Part shown: piece after piece, positions 8,637-19,727 of the stretch
Numbering within the stretch: position 1 is the stretch's first letter
Layout of the letters: each line of letters starts with the position of its first letter
NCBI GenBank assembly: GCA_013416395.1
Contig: JACCEP010000003.1
Span: 558,001-622,000, forward strand
Direction of reading: 5' to 3'
From: Alcaligenaceae bacterium
GTDB lineage: Bacteria; Pseudomonadota; Gammaproteobacteria; Burkholderiales; Burkholderiaceae_B
Length of the DNA: 64,000 nucleotides
Notes under the pieces: model-generated
Told to the model about the DNA's origin: nothing
The model's database searches: none
Seen by the model: only the letters and a program-made list of their open reading frames with translations
Made by a program: the position numbers and the translations under genes

Positions 8637-10433
8637 TTACGCCGAGGCGCGCGCTTGTGCAGGGGCCTTCGCGCGGTGCAGGTTTAATGCCGTGTTGATA
8701 ATGCCCACGTGGCTGAACGCCTGCGGAAAATTGCCCAGCATACGCCGCTGCTCAGGGTCATACTGCTCGGCCAGCAAACCTACATCGTTGCACAAACCGG
8801 CAAGAAGATCGAACAGCGCACGGGCGTCTTGATCTCTTCCTTGCAACACGTATACATCAGCCAGCCAGAACGAACACGCCAGGAACGCGCCCTCGCCCAC
8901 TGGCAACCCGTCTACCCCGTGTTCGGTCTCATAACGCAACAACAAACCGTTGCGCGTCAGACGCTGTTCAATAGCCTTTACCGTGCCTATAACGCGAGGA
9001 TCATCCGCTGGCAAAAACCCCGTCAATGGAATATGCAACAAGCTGGCATCCAGACAATCTGAACCATAGTACTGGACGAAACTGTTGATCTTGGGGTCGA
9101 AGGCCTCGCGGCAGACCTCTTCTTTGATCTCATTGGCAACACGGCGGCAGTTGTCGGAAAAAGCCTGGCCGTTGCTCATTCCCGACGCCACAATGGCAAT
9201 GCGATCAAACGCTACCCAGGCCATCACCTTGGAATGCGTAAAATGCTGTTTTTCAGCGCGGATCTCCCAAATACCCTCATCAGGTTGGCGCCAGGCCTGC
9301 TCCAAAAATGGCACGATCACCTCGGCAATGGCTTCGATGCGCGGATGCGAAGGCAAACGTCCCTTAATGGCCTGTTCCATGGCATCAGCCACTTCACCGT
9401 AGACATCAAGCTGGTATTGCGTCGCTGCGGCATTACCAATGCGCACCGGTTCTGAACCCTCATACCCAGGCAGCCAGGGCAACTCGAATTCATTAAGCTG
9501 CCGCTCGCCACCAAGCCCATACATAATCTGCATTTGATCTGGGTTGCCCGCCACCGATCGTGTCAGCCAGTCGCGCCACGCGCGCGCTTCATCAAAATAC
9601 CCAAGATTCATGAACGCCATCAACGTCATGGTGGCGTCGCGCAGCCAGCAATACCGATAATCCCAATTGCGCTGTCCGCCTAAACGCTCTGGCAATGAGG
9701 TGGTCGGCGCCGCAACAATGCCACCCGTAGGCAGATAAGTAAGTGCTTTAAGTGTGACGAGAGATCGCTTGACCAGGTTGGTCCAGGGCCCCGTGTCAGG
9801 GCAGCGATCAGAAAACTGTCGCCAGAAATACTCGGTCTTGGTCAGCGCTTCATCCACATCAAAGGCATCACAGATGGGCTCATGCGAAAGCTGATGAGTA
9901 AGCGTAAAGCTTTTACTCGCACCAGCCTTTACGCTGAACCGTGCCGTCGAGTGCAGCGCCTGGGCCTCGACTGGTACGCCGCTACGGAGCACAAGCATAT
10001 CGGGCCCAGCGACGGCCGTGTGCGTATGCGGACCATGCTGCTCTACCCAGGGTACCGTACGGCCGTAGTCCATACGCATAACCAGGTCCATGTTGAATGT
10101 AACCTTGCCCTTTAGCCCCACCACAATACGGGCCACACTGGAGTGCGTAAACGTTGATGGCATGAAGTCAACGATCTTGGCCTCACCGTCATCGGTGATA
10201 AAGGTGGTTTCGAGTATCATCGTGCCATCGACGTACTGACGTTGGACGGCACGCACGTTACCTGTGGGGTAAATTTTCCAGTGCCCATTTTCTGGGGTAC
10301 CCAGCAGTGCGGCGAAACAGGCAGGGGCATCAAAACGTGGGAAACACAACCATTCTATGGCACCCTCTTTTGACACCAGCGCAGCAGTGCGGCAGTTGCC
10401 CAGCAATGCATAGTCTTCAATAGGGGCGGCCAT
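8637..10433 (-). CDS. Glycoside hydrolase family 15 protein (glucoamylase/trehalase-like)
   Basis: A 598-residue cytosolic protein of the GH15 clan with an N-terminal beta domain (MAAPIEDYALLGNCRTAALVSKEGAIEWLCFPRFDAP) and an (alpha/alpha)6 catalytic barrel from about residue 230. Typical motifs are NWDYRYCWLRDATMTLMAF, LPWLPGYEGSEPVRIGNAA with a likely catalytic Glu, and GEGAFLACSFWLADVYVL with the second Glu. No signal peptide. GGAGGA precedes the ATG. Bacterial GH15 enzymes split alpha-glucans or trehalose to glucose. The nearby zwf and gnd make an intracellular route from stored glucan or trehalose to the oxidative pentose-phosphate pathway plausible. Substrate is not decided by sequence. 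Confidence 0.9.
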   Translation of the reverse strand: MAAPIEDYALLGNCRTAALVSKEGAIEWLCFPRFDAPACFAALLGTPENGHWKIYPTGNVRAVQRQYVDGTMILETTFITDDGEAKIVDFMPSTFTHSSVARIVVGLKGKVTFNMDLVMRMDYGRTVPWVEQHGPHTHTAVAGPDMLVLRSGVPVEAQALHSTARFSVKAGASKSFTLTHQLSHEPICDAFDVDEALTKTEYFWRQFSDRCPDTGPWTNLVKRSLVTLKALTYLPTGGIVAAPTTSLPERLGGQRNWDYRYCWLRDATMTLMAFMNLGYFDEARAWRDWLTRSVAGNPDQMQIMYGLGGERQLNEFELPWLPGYEGSEPVRIGNAAATQYQLDVYGEVADAMEQAIKGRLPSHPRIEAIAEVIVPFLEQAWRQPDEGIWEIRAEKQHFTHSKVMAWVAFDRIAIVASGMSNGQAFSDNCRRVANEIKEEVCREAFDPKINSFVQYYGSDCLDASLLHIPLTGFLPADDPRVIGTVKAIEQRLTRNGLLLRYETEHGVDGLPVGEGAFLACSFWLADVYVLQGRDQDARALFDLLAGLCNDVGLLAEQYDPEQRRMLGNFPQAFSHVGIINTALNLHRAKAPAQARASA

Positions 10434-10566
10434 AGTCCTCCAATAGGTTGATTCAGATCATCATCAACGAACACAAGAAGCTTTTAATATAAAACAGTCA
10501 TCCATACGCGCCAAGCAGAAACCACGCTTGGGCTTGTAAACATGCTTAAACGTTAACGAGGCATAA

Positions 10567-10992
10567 ATGAATAAATTCCTGATTCCAGTAGACGGTTCCG
10601 AGGCATCAGTTCGCGCAGTAGAAGCCGCCGTTAAAGCGGCTGCCCTTATCAATGGCGCTGAACTGCTTGTCATCAACGTACAGCCACCTATTGTCTCGGG
10701 TAACGTCAAACGCTTTTTCTCGGCCGAAGTACTACAAGAGTACTACCAGGACGAAGGCCGCACGGCGCTGGCACCGGTTAATGAATATCTGGAAAAAGCA
10801 GGCGTTAACTACGAGACTGAGGTCGTGGTTGGCCCTGTGGCCGACACCATCGCCAGTTATGCACGCACTAAAGGCTGCTCCAATATTTTCATGGGCACAC
10901 GCGGGCTTGGTCGAATAACTGGCCTCGTGCTCGGCTCGATCGCCACCAAGGTAATCAGTTTGACTGATACCCCGGTTACGCTCATCAAGTAA
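10567..10992 (+). CDS. Universal stress protein
   Basis: A 141-residue single-domain Usp protein. It begins with the standard first strand MNKFLIPVDGSEASVRA and ends with the ATP-binding loop GTRGLGRITGLVLGSIATKV and TPVTLIK, so it probably binds ATP. These are cytosolic stress-response proteins of usual length 140-150. It is divergent from the GH15 gene, 133 bases away, so the two may share control. An ATG at 10567 with AACGAGGC upstream fixes the start. Confidence 0.93.
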   Translation: MNKFLIPVDGSEASVRAVEAAVKAAALINGAELLVINVQPPIVSGNVKRFFSAEVLQEYYQDEGRTALAPVNEYLEKAGVNYETEVVVGPVADTIASYARTKGCSNIFMGTRGLGRITGLVLGSIATKVISLTDTPVTLIK

Positions 10993-11165
10993 CACCCCGC
11001 TCTCAGGGTGGCAGGCATGCCGTTAAATGGCGTGCTATTCAGTGACGCGTCATTCAGCGGCTTGCTGCTCAGGAGCTAACATTCTTTAGCTTTTCACTTG
11101 GTGCGTCGGCTGGCGCCTACGCATAACCGGCAGAGAAAACGCCACACGAGCCAAAGTTGAAAGCC

Positions 11166-12587
11166 TTAGATTGCAGCGGCCCCCGGACCGCACAGGTCTG
11201 GCTCAGGCTGGGGGTCGTGCCAGCCTCCATGTTCAGCCATTAGCTTGTCCGCCTGTGGTGGCCCCCAACTGCCGCGTGCGTACGGTACTGCCTGTTTATG
11301 ATCACGCAATACCGGGTCTACTGCCGCCCACGCGGCCTCTATGGCCTGTGCACTGGTAAAGAGTGCCCGCTCGCCTGCTATTGCGTCAGAAAGCAAACGT
11401 GAATACGGTGATTCTTCATGAGGGTCGACATCCAGCAGGTACAACTCACGCTGTTCTCCTACAAACTCCTTGCCCGGCAGCTTTACCCGCGCAGCAAGCG
11501 CCACAGCAGAACGCGGTGATATGCGGAAACGAACATAATTGGCTTCTTCACCCACATCATCGAATAGCTTTTGAGGCGGCGCTTTCAACCTAACCACTAC
11601 CTCTGCCACATTGGCAGCCAGATGCTTGCCCGAGCGCAGAAACCAAGGCACACCCGACCATCGCCACGAGTCAATAAACAGCCGGAGCGCGCAAAAGGTT
11701 TCAACGTCAGAGTCGGGCGCTACCTTGGGTTCATGTCTATAACCCTTGTACTGCCCGCGCACCAAGTCTTGTGATGACAAGGGCCGCATTGCCTGAAACA
11801 CCTTGGCCTTTTCAATATGCACAGCAGCATAGCCAGCACGTGCGGGCGGTTCCATGGCTAGCAACGCCACGATCTGGAACAGATGGTTTTGAATTACGTC
11901 GCGCAGGCAACCTGCGCTTTCGTAAAAGGCCCCCCGATCTTCAACGCCAAATTTTTCTGCCAGCGTAATCTGTACGCTGTCAATGTGGTGATGATTCCAG
12001 ATAGGCTCGAGAAATGCATTGGCAAAGCGAAAGTACAAAATATTCATGATCGCTTCCTTGCCCAGGAAGTGATCAATACGAAAAATGGCTTCATCCGGAA
12101 ACACCGAGCGTGCAAGCCGGTCAAGCTCACGGGCCGACTCGAGGTCGCGCCCAAATGGCTTTTCAACAATGACGCGAGCTTGTTTTGCCAGCCCTGCTTC
12201 ATCAAGCGCCTTGATCACGGTGGCAAATAGCGAAGGCGGAATGGCCAGATAATGTGCAGGCCTGACTGCCTTGCCCAAAGCCTGCTTGAGCCGCTGAAAC
12301 GTTGCTGCGTCGCGATAGTCGCCATCTACGTAACTGACCAGAGAAACAAGCCGATCTAGCACACTGGCGTCTGGCTTGGCCACCGCCTCAGTAACGCTGT
12401 GTCGTATCCGTTCGTCCAATTGTTTAGTCGTGAGCGAAGATGATGCCACACCCACAACGGGAACTTGCAAGGTGCCCGCCTGCGCCATGGAGTACAGCGC
12501 CGGAAAGATTTTTTTATGCGCAAGATCGCCAGTAATACCAAATACCACCAGCGCGTCCGCATGCGGAATGCCGGACTCAGAAGTCAT
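11166..12587 (-). CDS. zwf: Glucose-6-phosphate dehydrogenase
   Basis: A 473-residue enzyme that oxidises glucose-6-phosphate to 6-phosphogluconolactone with NADP. The dinucleotide motif is [16 protein letters not shown] at residues about 13-28; the substrate/active-site signature is [13 protein letters not shown] (the common form has Tyr in place of Phe). Its ATG overlaps the stop of gnd by four bases (ATGA) and has GGAGAT inside gnd, so the two are translationally coupled. The gene order gnd-zwf in one operon gives the oxidative pentose-phosphate steps; no lactonase gene is adjacent. Likely supplies NADPH. Confidence 0.95.
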   Translation of the reverse strand: MTSESGIPHADALVVFGITGDLAHKKIFPALYSMAQAGTLQVPVVGVASSSLTTKQLDERIRHSVTEAVAKPDASVLDRLVSLVSYVDGDYRDAATFQRLKQALGKAVRPAHYLAIPPSLFATVIKALDEAGLAKQARVIVEKPFGRDLESARELDRLARSVFPDEAIFRIDHFLGKEAIMNILYFRFANAFLEPIWNHHHIDSVQITLAEKFGVEDRGAFYESAGCLRDVIQNHLFQIVALLAMEPPARAGYAAVHIEKAKVFQAMRPLSSQDLVRGQYKGYRHEPKVAPDSDVETFCALRLFIDSWRWSGVPWFLRSGKHLAANVAEVVVRLKAPPQKLFDDVGEEANYVRFRISPRSAVALAARVKLPGKEFVGEQRELYLLDVDPHEESPYSRLLSDAIAGERALFTSAQAIEAAWAAVDPVLRDHKQAVPYARGSWGPPQADKLMAEHGGWHDPQPEPDLCGPGAAAI

Positions 12588-13609
12588 GGTTTGTTATCTC
12601 CAGATGTTTTTTCTACATGCCCACCAAACTGATGGCGCATGGCAGAAAGCACGCGGTTGGCGTAGTCGGCATTGCCGCGCGATTCAAAGCGGGAAAATAG
12701 TGCGGCGCTCAACACTGGGGCCGGTACGCCTTGTTCAATGGCTGCGGTCAATGCCCAGCGCCCTTCGCCTGAATCTGACACATGCCCTGAATAATGGTCC
12801 AGCGACGGATCACCACGCAGTGCAGAGGCTGTCAAATCGAGCAGCCAGGAGCCGATGACGCTGCCGCGCCGCCACAACTCGGTAATCTCGGGCACATCCA
12901 TCTCGTACTGGAAATGTCGCGGGTCGCGCAAGGGTGTGGTTTCAGCATCGGTGTCGCGCTCACGCGACCCGATATTGGCCTGGCGCAACATGTTCAGGCC
13001 CTCGGCATAGGCCGCCATTATTCCGTACTCAATGCCGTTGTGCACCATTTTGACAAAATGACCCGCCCCATGAGGACCGCAATGCAGGTAGCCTCGTTCG
13101 GCGCTGCCCGCTTCGAGACGACCTGGCGTGCGAGGTACGGCGTCAGCGCCTGGCGCAAGCGCAGAAAAAACGGGTTCAAGTCGGTCAAAGGCAAACTTGT
13201 CGCCCCCTATCATCAGGCAATACCCACGCTCCATGCCAAAAACACCGCCACTGGTACCGACATCCATGTAATGTATGCCCGTGTCTGCCAGCGCATCCGC
13301 CCTTCGAATGTCATCGTGATAATGCGAGTTGCCGCCATCGATCACGATATCGTCCTTTTCAAGCAAAGGTACCAGCTCATCCAGTACCTTGTCGACCACG
13401 GCTGCAGGCACCATGAGCCAGATAGCCCTTGGACGGGCCAGCGCTGCAACCAGATCGGGCAACGTATCGCAGGCAACAGCACCCTGCTCAGCCAGCGCTC
13501 GCCCTGCCTCGGGATGTGTGTCAAAGACTGCGCAGCCCTGCCCTTTGCGCAACAGTCGTTGCACCATATTACTGCCCATGCGACCCAGACCCACCATCCC
13601 TAATTGCAT
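12584..13609 (-). CDS. gnd: 6-phosphogluconate dehydrogenase, short type
   Basis: A 341-residue enzyme of the short 6PGDH class (YqeC/GntZ-like), which decarboxylates 6-phosphogluconate to ribulose-5-phosphate. Rossmann motif GLGRMG near residue 8; substrate motifs [10 protein letters not shown] and [19 protein letters not shown]; catalytic lysine in [13 protein letters not shown]. Long-type enzymes have about 470 residues, so this is the short one, which in known cases often prefers NAD. The ATG at 13609 follows GGAGCAGG and gives the family N-terminus; the frame to 13654 is unlikely. Overlaps zwf by four bases. Confidence 0.92.
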   Translation of the reverse strand: MQLGMVGLGRMGSNMVQRLLRKGQGCAVFDTHPEAGRALAEQGAVACDTLPDLVAALARPRAIWLMVPAAVVDKVLDELVPLLEKDDIVIDGGNSHYHDDIRRADALADTGIHYMDVGTSGGVFGMERGYCLMIGGDKFAFDRLEPVFSALAPGADAVPRTPGRLEAGSAERGYLHCGPHGAGHFVKMVHNGIEYGIMAAYAEGLNMLRQANIGSRERDTDAETTPLRDPRHFQYEMDVPEITELWRRGSVIGSWLLDLTASALRGDPSLDHYSGHVSDSGEGRWALTAAIEQGVPAPVLSAALFSRFESRGNADYANRVLSAMRHQFGGHVEKTSGDNKP

Positions 13610-13771
13610 AATCCTGCTCCAAAAAAATAGGTAAAAATTTCGCCTTGCCTTCACCGCTGCTCATTGTTGTGAGGCGAAAGCCATTGATTCATTGTTGCGG
13701 GCCTGTGAGGCCTGTATCGCCAACCGGGTGAACCCTTCGCCCTTTGTATCGGCGCTAAGGCCTTGCGCGGC

Positions 13772-14794
13772 TTACACCTCACCCAGGCCTGGCGGAACAT
13801 CTTTGGTGCCGGACGTACCCGGCGCACCAGAAGCCCCTGACGAACTTGTGCTACCAGGCATACTAGCGGTGTCGGGCGCTCCTGCCGGCATACCAGGCAC
13901 ACTCGACGTGCCAGGCATACTAGCGGTGCCAGCCCCTCCTGTCGACGTACCAGGCACAACACTTGGCATGCCTTGCATACCCGGCATGCTACCGGCCCCG
14001 TTCTTTCCGATTAACGTCGACAGCAGATCAACCGGAATCGGAAACACCAGTGTCGAGCTTTTATCACCAGCCACCTGGGTCAAGGTCTGCAAATAGCGCA
14101 ACTGCATGGCTGAGGGCTGTATCGCCAATATTGCAGCAGCCTCCATCAGTGCCTGGGCCGCCTGCCTTTCGCCCTCGGCATGAATAACCTTGGCGCGCCG
14201 CTCCCGTTCGGCCTCGGCCTGGCGAGCAATGGCACGAATCATATTCTCGTTCAGGTCAATATGCTTGATTTCGACATTGGTGACCTTAATACCCCACGAG
14301 TCAGTTTGTGCATCAAGTATCTGCTGCACATCCGCATTAAGCTTTTCGCGCTCAGACAGCATCTCATCCAGTTCATGCTTGCCAAGCACTGCCCGCAGCG
14401 TAGTCTGGGCCAACTGGCTGGTCGCTTCCAGATAACGTTCTACCTGGATGATGGCTTTTTCTGGGGCAACCACCCTGAAATAAAGCACCGCATTTACCTG
14501 CACCGACACGTTGTCACGCGAGATCACGTCCTGGCTGGGCACATCCATGGTAATAACACGCAAATCTACACGCACTACCTGTTGAATGACAGGTATCACA
14601 AAGATAATGCCTGGGCCCTTGACACTCGTAAAACGGCCCAGTGAGAACACAACGCCACGCTCATACTCGCGCAAGATCTTGATCGCATTAAGCACCACCA
14701 GCAATACGATGATAATGACAGTGCCAAGAAAAATATTGAAACTGCTGATAAACATCATGCTAACCCCCATTTCACTGCCTTTCGGCGCTGGCAT
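13772..14794 (-). CDS. Slipin (stomatin/SPFH-band-7) with repetitive tail
   Basis: A 340-residue membrane protein: an N-terminal hydrophobic helix ([20 protein letters not shown]), a band-7/SPFH domain of about 200 residues ([36 protein letters not shown]), and a low-complexity tail from about residue 250 rich in Met, Pro, Gly, Ser, Thr and Ala. In the tail a 19-residue unit (TASMPG...) repeats, from a 57-bp direct repeat. Slipins scaffold membrane microdomains and are cut by a paired NfeD protease, encoded just upstream. Possible starts are 14794, 14770 and 14755; the longest is given. The tail is longer and more repetitive than usual. Confidence 0.9.
   Translation of the reverse strand: MPAPKGSEMGVSMMFISSFNIFLGTVIIIVLLVVLNAIKILREYERGVVFSLGRFTSVKGPGIIFVIPVIQQVVRVDLRVITMDVPSQDVISRDNVSVQVNAVLYFRVVAPEKAIIQVERYLEATSQLAQTTLRAVLGKHELDEMLSEREKLNADVQQILDAQTDSWGIKVTNVEIKHIDLNENMIRAIARQAEAERERRAKVIHAEGERQAAQALMEAAAILAIQPSAMQLRYLQTLTQVAGDKSSTLVFPIPVDLLSTLIGKNGAGSMPGMQGMPSVVPGTSTGGAGTASMPGTSSVPGMPAGAPDTASMPGSTSSSGASGAPGTSGTKDVPPGLGEV
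13854..13967. repeat. 57-bp imperfect direct repeat inside the slipin tail
   Basis: The 17-base string CCAGGCATACTAGCGGT begins at 13854 and again at 13911, 57 bases on, and the following bases stay similar, giving a 19-codon repeat in the C-terminal tail. A third, degenerate part may continue toward 13980. Codon-scale repeats like this can change copy number by slippage. Confidence 0.75.
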
Positions 14795-14840
14795 GGAATG
14801 ACAGCCTACAAGACCACATCCCCCGCATATTCCATTGCAC

Positions 14841-16367
14841 TTACTGCGTAGCGCGGATTGCCGTGCTGTCCACGCTTACAACCTGCAGAACCAGCCCGTT
14901 GATCGCCTTGACACGCACCCGCTCACCCACAGCGAAAGGGCGGTCGCCGTGTACCTGCCAGCTTTCGCCTCTAATGTCAGCATATTGCGTGCCGTTACTC
15001 AAAAAAGTAACAACGCCCTCACTGCCCACCATTTGCTCTTTACCCGTAACCACTGCGCGTCGGCGCGAGCGCAAGGCAAAACCACCGGCGATAAAAATAA
15101 GCGCCGCGCTCGACACTGCTACCCCAACAACAAATGGCAGTGATAAATCATAGGCTTGAATACCTGTGTTAGTCAGCATCAGCCCGCCCAGCACAAATGC
15201 AATGATGCCGCCAATGCCCAATGCGCCAAAGCTGGGCAAGAAGACCTCGGCAATCATCATCGTAGTGCCTGCCGCCATCAAACCTACACCCGCCCAACTA
15301 ACCGGCATTAACTGGAAGGCATACATACCCAGCAGCAGGCTAATCAGCCCCGCCACCCCAGGCAACGTGGCGCCCGGGCTGAGCAGTTCGAAAAACAGCC
15401 CATAAATGCCCACCATCATCAGCATGACAGCAACTTGGGGGTTGGCAATAAGCGTCAAAAATTGAGTACGCCAGTCAGGTTCAATATGTTCAATGACCGG
15501 GTTTGTGGTGTCCAGCTTCACCACCGTGCCGTCGTCCATTTTGATACGACGCCCGTCAAGCTTGCTGAGCAGATCAGGCACATTGTTTGCCACCAGGTCA
15601 ATGACCCCATCCTTCAAGGCCTCGGCAGATGACATGCTGATTGCTTCAACAACTGCTTTTTCGGCAAAATCAACGTTGCGGCCACGCAGTTGAGCCAGAC
15701 TTCGAATGTAGGCCGCTGCATCATTGGTGACCTTGCGTGTCATCGTGTCACCTTCCGACTTTTTGTCAGCGCCTTTGTTATCACTGGCGCCTTCCCCACC
15801 CGACATACCGATGGACACGGGTGACGCGGCCCCCAGATTGCTTGCAGGCGTCATGGCAGCAACATGACATGCATAGAGTATGAATGCACCGGCACTGGCG
15901 GCCCGGGCACCACCAGGGCTGACAAAGCCCACCACGGGCACAGGAGAGGCCAGAATGCCGCGAACAATGCTGCGCATTGACGTGTCCAGACCACCCGGAG
16001 TATCAAGCTCAATGACAACCAGGCCCGCGCCCTGCTCACGTGCCTGATCAAGGCCTTCAGTAATGAAATCGGCAGTGGCCGGGTTAATGGCGCCGACAAC
16101 CCGCAGCACGGTCACATGATTGGACAATGTCTTGGCTGCAGGCTCAGCCGCAGTGGAAGCAGCGGCCTGTTCAGGCTTGGATGTGGTGACTCGCGAGGCA
16201 GGCGTATGTTCAGGCTTGCCGGGGGCAGCGTCTGCAGGCTGTGCGGCGGCGAAGGCGTCAGCAACGAAAGGAACAGACATGCCGGATTCTTTGCGCGGCT
16301 GGGCTAGCCAGACGGCCATGCCCGCCAGCAGGCAGCAGGCGAACCCTAACAATCGTGCCTTGCTCAT
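14841..16367 (-). CDS. NfeD family membrane-bound serine protease (ClpP-like)
   Basis: A 508-residue protein with an N-terminal membrane anchor, an Ala/Pro/Thr-rich linker (about residues 40-80), a ClpP-class protease domain and four to five membrane helices, then a C-terminal OB-fold (NfeDb) domain ending [14 protein letters not shown]. The nucleophile is probably Ser158 in [11 protein letters not shown], with Lys212 ([11 protein letters not shown]) as base, by analogy with the archaeal stomatin protease PH1510. It is upstream of the slipin gene by 46 bases, the standard NfeD-slipin pair in membrane quality control. AGAGAGG precedes the ATG. Residue roles are inferred by alignment from memory. 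Confidence 0.92.
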   Translation of the reverse strand: MSKARLLGFACCLLAGMAVWLAQPRKESGMSVPFVADAFAAAQPADAAPGKPEHTPASRVTTSKPEQAAASTAAEPAAKTLSNHVTVLRVVGAINPATADFITEGLDQAREQGAGLVVIELDTPGGLDTSMRSIVRGILASPVPVVGFVSPGGARAASAGAFILYACHVAAMTPASNLGAASPVSIGMSGGEGASDNKGADKKSEGDTMTRKVTNDAAAYIRSLAQLRGRNVDFAEKAVVEAISMSSAEALKDGVIDLVANNVPDLLSKLDGRRIKMDDGTVVKLDTTNPVIEHIEPDWRTQFLTLIANPQVAVMLMMVGIYGLFFELLSPGATLPGVAGLISLLLGMYAFQLMPVSWAGVGLMAAGTTMMIAEVFLPSFGALGIGGIIAFVLGGLMLTNTGIQAYDLSLPFVVGVAVSSAALIFIAGGFALRSRRRAVVTGKEQMVGSEGVVTFLSNGTQYADIRGESWQVHGDRPFAVGERVRVKAINGLVLQVVSVDSTAIRATQ

Positions 16368-16487
16368 GTTGGCCTCTCTCGGTTAGCTATCGACCGGCAG
16401 ATCCACCTCATACCGGCTGCTTGCAACTGACAAGACGCATGCGCTGTTAGCGCCGTTCTGGCGCGGAGCACACTGCGCATCGGTTCT

Positions 16488-16850
16488 TCAGTATAGTCGG
16501 TCAAGTACCTCAGCCAGTACTACCGCCTGATTGTGATCGGTGTCTTTTGCCGAATACACCAGCGTCATACGTTTGCGACCCGCCTCGTCAATAAGTGCAC
16601 GCATACGTGCCACCTGGCTGTCTTCACGCAACTCTTCTTCATAACTTTTGCGAAACTGTTCCCAGTTCTCTGGTTTGTGACCAAACCATTTGCGCAATGA
16701 AGCGCTGGGTGCAAGATCTTTGACCCAGGCGTCGTACTGAAGCTCATCTTTTCTGACGCCGCGCGGCCAGAGACGGTCGACCAGCACGCGATACCCGTCG
16801 GAAGGTGCTTGTTTATCGTAGACGCGTTTGATCAAGACATGTTTGGCCAT
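16488..16850 (-). CDS. DUF488 family protein
   Basis: A 120-residue cytosolic protein of the DUF488 (YeaO-like) family, function unknown. It carries the family landmarks VLVDRLWPRGVRKDE, the KDLAPSASLRKWFGHKPENW segment and VYSAKDTDHNQA near the end. An exceptionally good GGAGGT precedes the ATG. It stands alone between fumC and nfeD on the same strand. A relation to heme or nucleic-acid chemistry has been suggested for relatives; nothing here decides it. Confidence 0.88.
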   Translation of the reverse strand: MAKHVLIKRVYDKQAPSDGYRVLVDRLWPRGVRKDELQYDAWVKDLAPSASLRKWFGHKPENWEQFRKSYEEELREDSQVARMRALIDEAGRKRMTLVYSAKDTDHNQAVVLAEVLDRLY

Positions 16851-17053
16851 GCCATACCTCCTGATTCAGGTACACCCTGAACACGACACTGCGCGAGCTC
16901 ACGTGCGCCAAAGACCAGGCGGCTCAGCACACGTGAACGAGCTTGAACGTATTGCCGCAGCAGGCAGACAGGAAAATGGTGCAAAACGAGCCGATACCCA
17001 TTAGCGACCTGTGCTACCCAAAAATCAGCCCCGTGCGGGTGGCCAATAAACCA

Positions 17054-18451
17054 TTAACCTGGATGCGTCATATCAATTGGGCGTATCCATTGATCGTACT
17101 GCTCATCGGTGACATAACCAAGCGCGAGCGCCGCAGCGCGCAACGTGCTTTTCTCTTTGTGAGCCTTTTTGGCAATGGCCGCCGCCTTGTCATAGCCTAT
17201 GTGGCGGTTGAGCGCCGTTACCAGCATAAGGTTTTTATCAAGGTTGGCCGCGATGACCTCACGATTGGGCTCAATGCCCACCGCGCAATGATCGTTGAAC
17301 GCCAGGCATGAATCGCCAAGCAATTCAATACTCTCAAGCACGTTATGCACAATAACGGGCTTGTAAACGTTTAGCTGAAAATTGCCCTGACTGCCCGCAA
17401 ATGCCACGGTTGCGTCGTTGCCAAACACCTGTGCGCACACCATGGTCATGGCTTCGCATTGGGTGGGGTTGACCTTGCCGGGCATAATGGAGGAACCTGG
17501 TTCGTTTTCAGGGATAACCAACTCACCTATGCCGCAGCGCGGGCCGCTGGCCAGCCAACGCACATCATTGGCAATTTTCATAAGCGCACCGGCAAGCGTA
17601 CGCAGCGATGCTGAAAGGTTAACCAGCGCATCATGTGCTGACAGCGCAAAAAACTTGTTGTCGGCAGAACGAAATGGCAAGCCCGTTATCTCGGCGATAT
17701 GCCTGGCTGCGGTCTCACCAAACTTTGGGTGCGCATTGAGCCCAGTGCCTACGGCGGTGCCGCCAATGGCAAGGTCATACACCCCCGGCAAGTTGGCCTG
17801 CACCGCATCAAGTGCGAAATCAATCTGAGCAACCCAGGCACCGATTTCTTGCCCCAGCGTAATAGGTGTGGCGTCCTGCAGATGCGTCCGCCCGGTTTTG
17901 ACAATATCGGCATACGCTTCGGCCTTGGCCGCGAGCGTAGCGCGCAGCTTGCCTACTGACGGAAAAAGATGCTGCTGCAACTGTTGCGCTACGGCAATAT
18001 GCATGGCCGTCGGAAACGTGTCATTGGACGACTGCCCGCGATTGACATGATCGTTGGGGTGTACGGGCTTTTTGCTGCCTATGTTGCCACCCGCCAGCTC
18101 AATGGCCCGGTTTGAAATAACTTCGTTAGCATTCATGTTCGACTGCGTTCCGGAGCCGGTCTGAAACACCACAAGTGGAAACTCGCTGTTAAGCTTTCCT
18201 TCGATTACCTCATCGGCAGCCCAGCCGATAAGGTCAGCAATCTCGGCAGGCAGTTCACCCAATTCGGCATTGGCTTGCGCCGCCGCTTTCTTCAGTATGC
18301 CCAGTGCCGAGATAACGGGTGGCTGCCACTTGAATCGGGAAACACCAATAGGAAAATTATCAATCGAGCGCTGAGTTTGCGCTCCCCAGTAATGATTGCC
18401 CGGAACCGCGATTTCCCCCATGGAATCGGTTTCGATACGGGTGTCTGCCAT
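17054..18451 (-). CDS. fumC: Fumarate hydratase class II
   Basis: A 465-residue TCA-cycle enzyme converting fumarate and malate, iron-independent and homotetrameric. The superfamily signature [13 protein letters not shown] is present, with [14 protein letters not shown] near residue 98 and [11 protein letters not shown] near residue 185 (active-site histidine). Length matches the family. The ATG at 18451 follows AGGAGAA. It lies 42 bases after epd on the same strand and may be cotranscribed. Being oxygen-stable, FumC fits a genome rich in peroxide-defence genes, but that is inference. Confidence 0.96.
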   Translation of the reverse strand: MADTRIETDSMGEIAVPGNHYWGAQTQRSIDNFPIGVSRFKWQPPVISALGILKKAAAQANAELGELPAEIADLIGWAADEVIEGKLNSEFPLVVFQTGSGTQSNMNANEVISNRAIELAGGNIGSKKPVHPNDHVNRGQSSNDTFPTAMHIAVAQQLQQHLFPSVGKLRATLAAKAEAYADIVKTGRTHLQDATPITLGQEIGAWVAQIDFALDAVQANLPGVYDLAIGGTAVGTGLNAHPKFGETAARHIAEITGLPFRSADNKFFALSAHDALVNLSASLRTLAGALMKIANDVRWLASGPRCGIGELVIPENEPGSSIMPGKVNPTQCEAMTMVCAQVFGNDATVAFAGSQGNFQLNVYKPVIVHNVLESIELLGDSCLAFNDHCAVGIEPNREVIAANLDKNLMLVTALNRHIGYDKAAAIAKKAHKEKSTLRAAALALGYVTDEQYDQWIRPIDMTHPG

Positions 18452-18493
18452 ATGTGTTCTCCTACTAGGTTCAAGTGCGTTACACGCTATTAA

Positions 18494-19555
18494 CTATACG
18501 CCTGCAATGTCGACGCGCGCGTCATCAGTAAAGCGGCGCGACCAGGTACAGGCAACGTCCAGCATGCGGTTGGCAAACCCCCATTCGTTATCGAACCAGA
18601 TGAAAAGGTTGGCGAAACCATCACCATTGGTGCGGGTTTGACTGCCATCGATAATGGCTGAATGTGGATCATGATTGAAATCGATGGACGCATGGGGGTG
18701 ATGTGAATACGCAATAACGCCCGGAAGCTCCTCGCTTAAACCACGAAGCGCTGCGTTGAGCTCATCAACCTGCACGTCACGCCCGAGCTGCACCATAAGA
18801 TCAATGGCCGATACGTTGAGAATAGGCACACGAACTGCCTTGGCCTGCACCTTGCCTGCCAACTGAGGCAGCAGGCGCTCAACGCCCTGCGCCAATCCTG
18901 TTTCCACAGGAATCAGCGATTGCAGCGCCGACCTGGTGCGCCGCAAATCAGCATGATGGTAGCCATCAATGAGCGGCTGATCGTTCATAACCGAATGCAA
19001 GGTGGTAAGAAAGGCATGCCTTATACCAAAAGCCCCATGCAGGGCATCAAGCACCGGCACGACGGCGTTTGTGGTGCACGAAGCGTTGGACACAATACGC
19101 TCGCTTCCTGTTAGCCCGCTATCATTAATGCCATAGACCACGGTGTAATCGACATCACGTGCGCTGTTTCCAGGCTGCGACACCAGCACACGCTTAAAGC
19201 CGGCCTCAAGAAAAAGCTGTAACTGATCGCGTGAACCGAAACGGCCAGAACACTCCAGCAGCAGGTCTGCATCAAAGCGCCCCCAGTCGGCCTGCAACGG
19301 GTCGCTAGCATGAATGACGGCAATGGGCCGACCATCGACGATCAGGTTGTCTCCTTGGTGATCAATTTTGCCGCGAAACGCGCCATGCGTGGAATCAAAT
19401 TGGGTCAGGTAAGCGATGGTCGGCAGGTCAGCGGCGGGCTCGTTGATGGCGACCACCTCAAAGGAATCCCGGTGCGGCGACTCATGGAGCGCACGCAGTA
19501 CGCAGCGGCCAATGCGACCATAACCATTGATCGCAAGGCGTAAAGGACGGGTCAT
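18494..19555 (-). CDS. epd: Erythrose-4-phosphate dehydrogenase (GAPDH-like)
   Basis: A 353-residue NAD dehydrogenase of the GAPDH superfamily. It has NGYGRIGR at the start, the catalytic cysteine at residue 160 in SNASCTTNAV, and the Epd-like stretches HSVMNDQPLIDGYHHADLRRTR and SIDFNHDPHSAIIDG plus WFDNEWGFANRMLD. These resemble E. coli Epd more than GapA, so the enzyme would make erythronate-4-phosphate for pyridoxal phosphate synthesis. A role as glyceraldehyde-3-phosphate dehydrogenase is the main alternative. Followed closely by fumC. Confidence 0.85.
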   Translation of the reverse strand: MTRPLRLAINGYGRIGRCVLRALHESPHRDSFEVVAINEPAADLPTIAYLTQFDSTHGAFRGKIDHQGDNLIVDGRPIAVIHASDPLQADWGRFDADLLLECSGRFGSRDQLQLFLEAGFKRVLVSQPGNSARDVDYTVVYGINDSGLTGSERIVSNASCTTNAVVPVLDALHGAFGIRHAFLTTLHSVMNDQPLIDGYHHADLRRTRSALQSLIPVETGLAQGVERLLPQLAGKVQAKAVRVPILNVSAIDLMVQLGRDVQVDELNAALRGLSEELPGVIAYSHHPHASIDFNHDPHSAIIDGSQTRTNGDGFANLFIWFDNEWGFANRMLDVACTWSRRFTDDARVDIAGV

Positions 19556-19727
19556 CGGTAACTCTCGGAAAGGCGGATTAATTATGCATCACTTTACTAC
19601 GCAGCCAGGACTGACGCATTGATATCCCCATGCGCACCACGTGGATATAGGCCGAACACACATTAAGACGTGATGCGGCGGGCCATGGGGCAAACCCAAA
19701 CCGCTCGCTAGCCCCATTACAAGCCCT

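Noticed and set aside
12794-13603. 269-residue plus-strand open frame antisense to gnd
   Set aside because: No recognisable domain, codon usage typical of an antisense shadow, and gnd on the other strand is certain.
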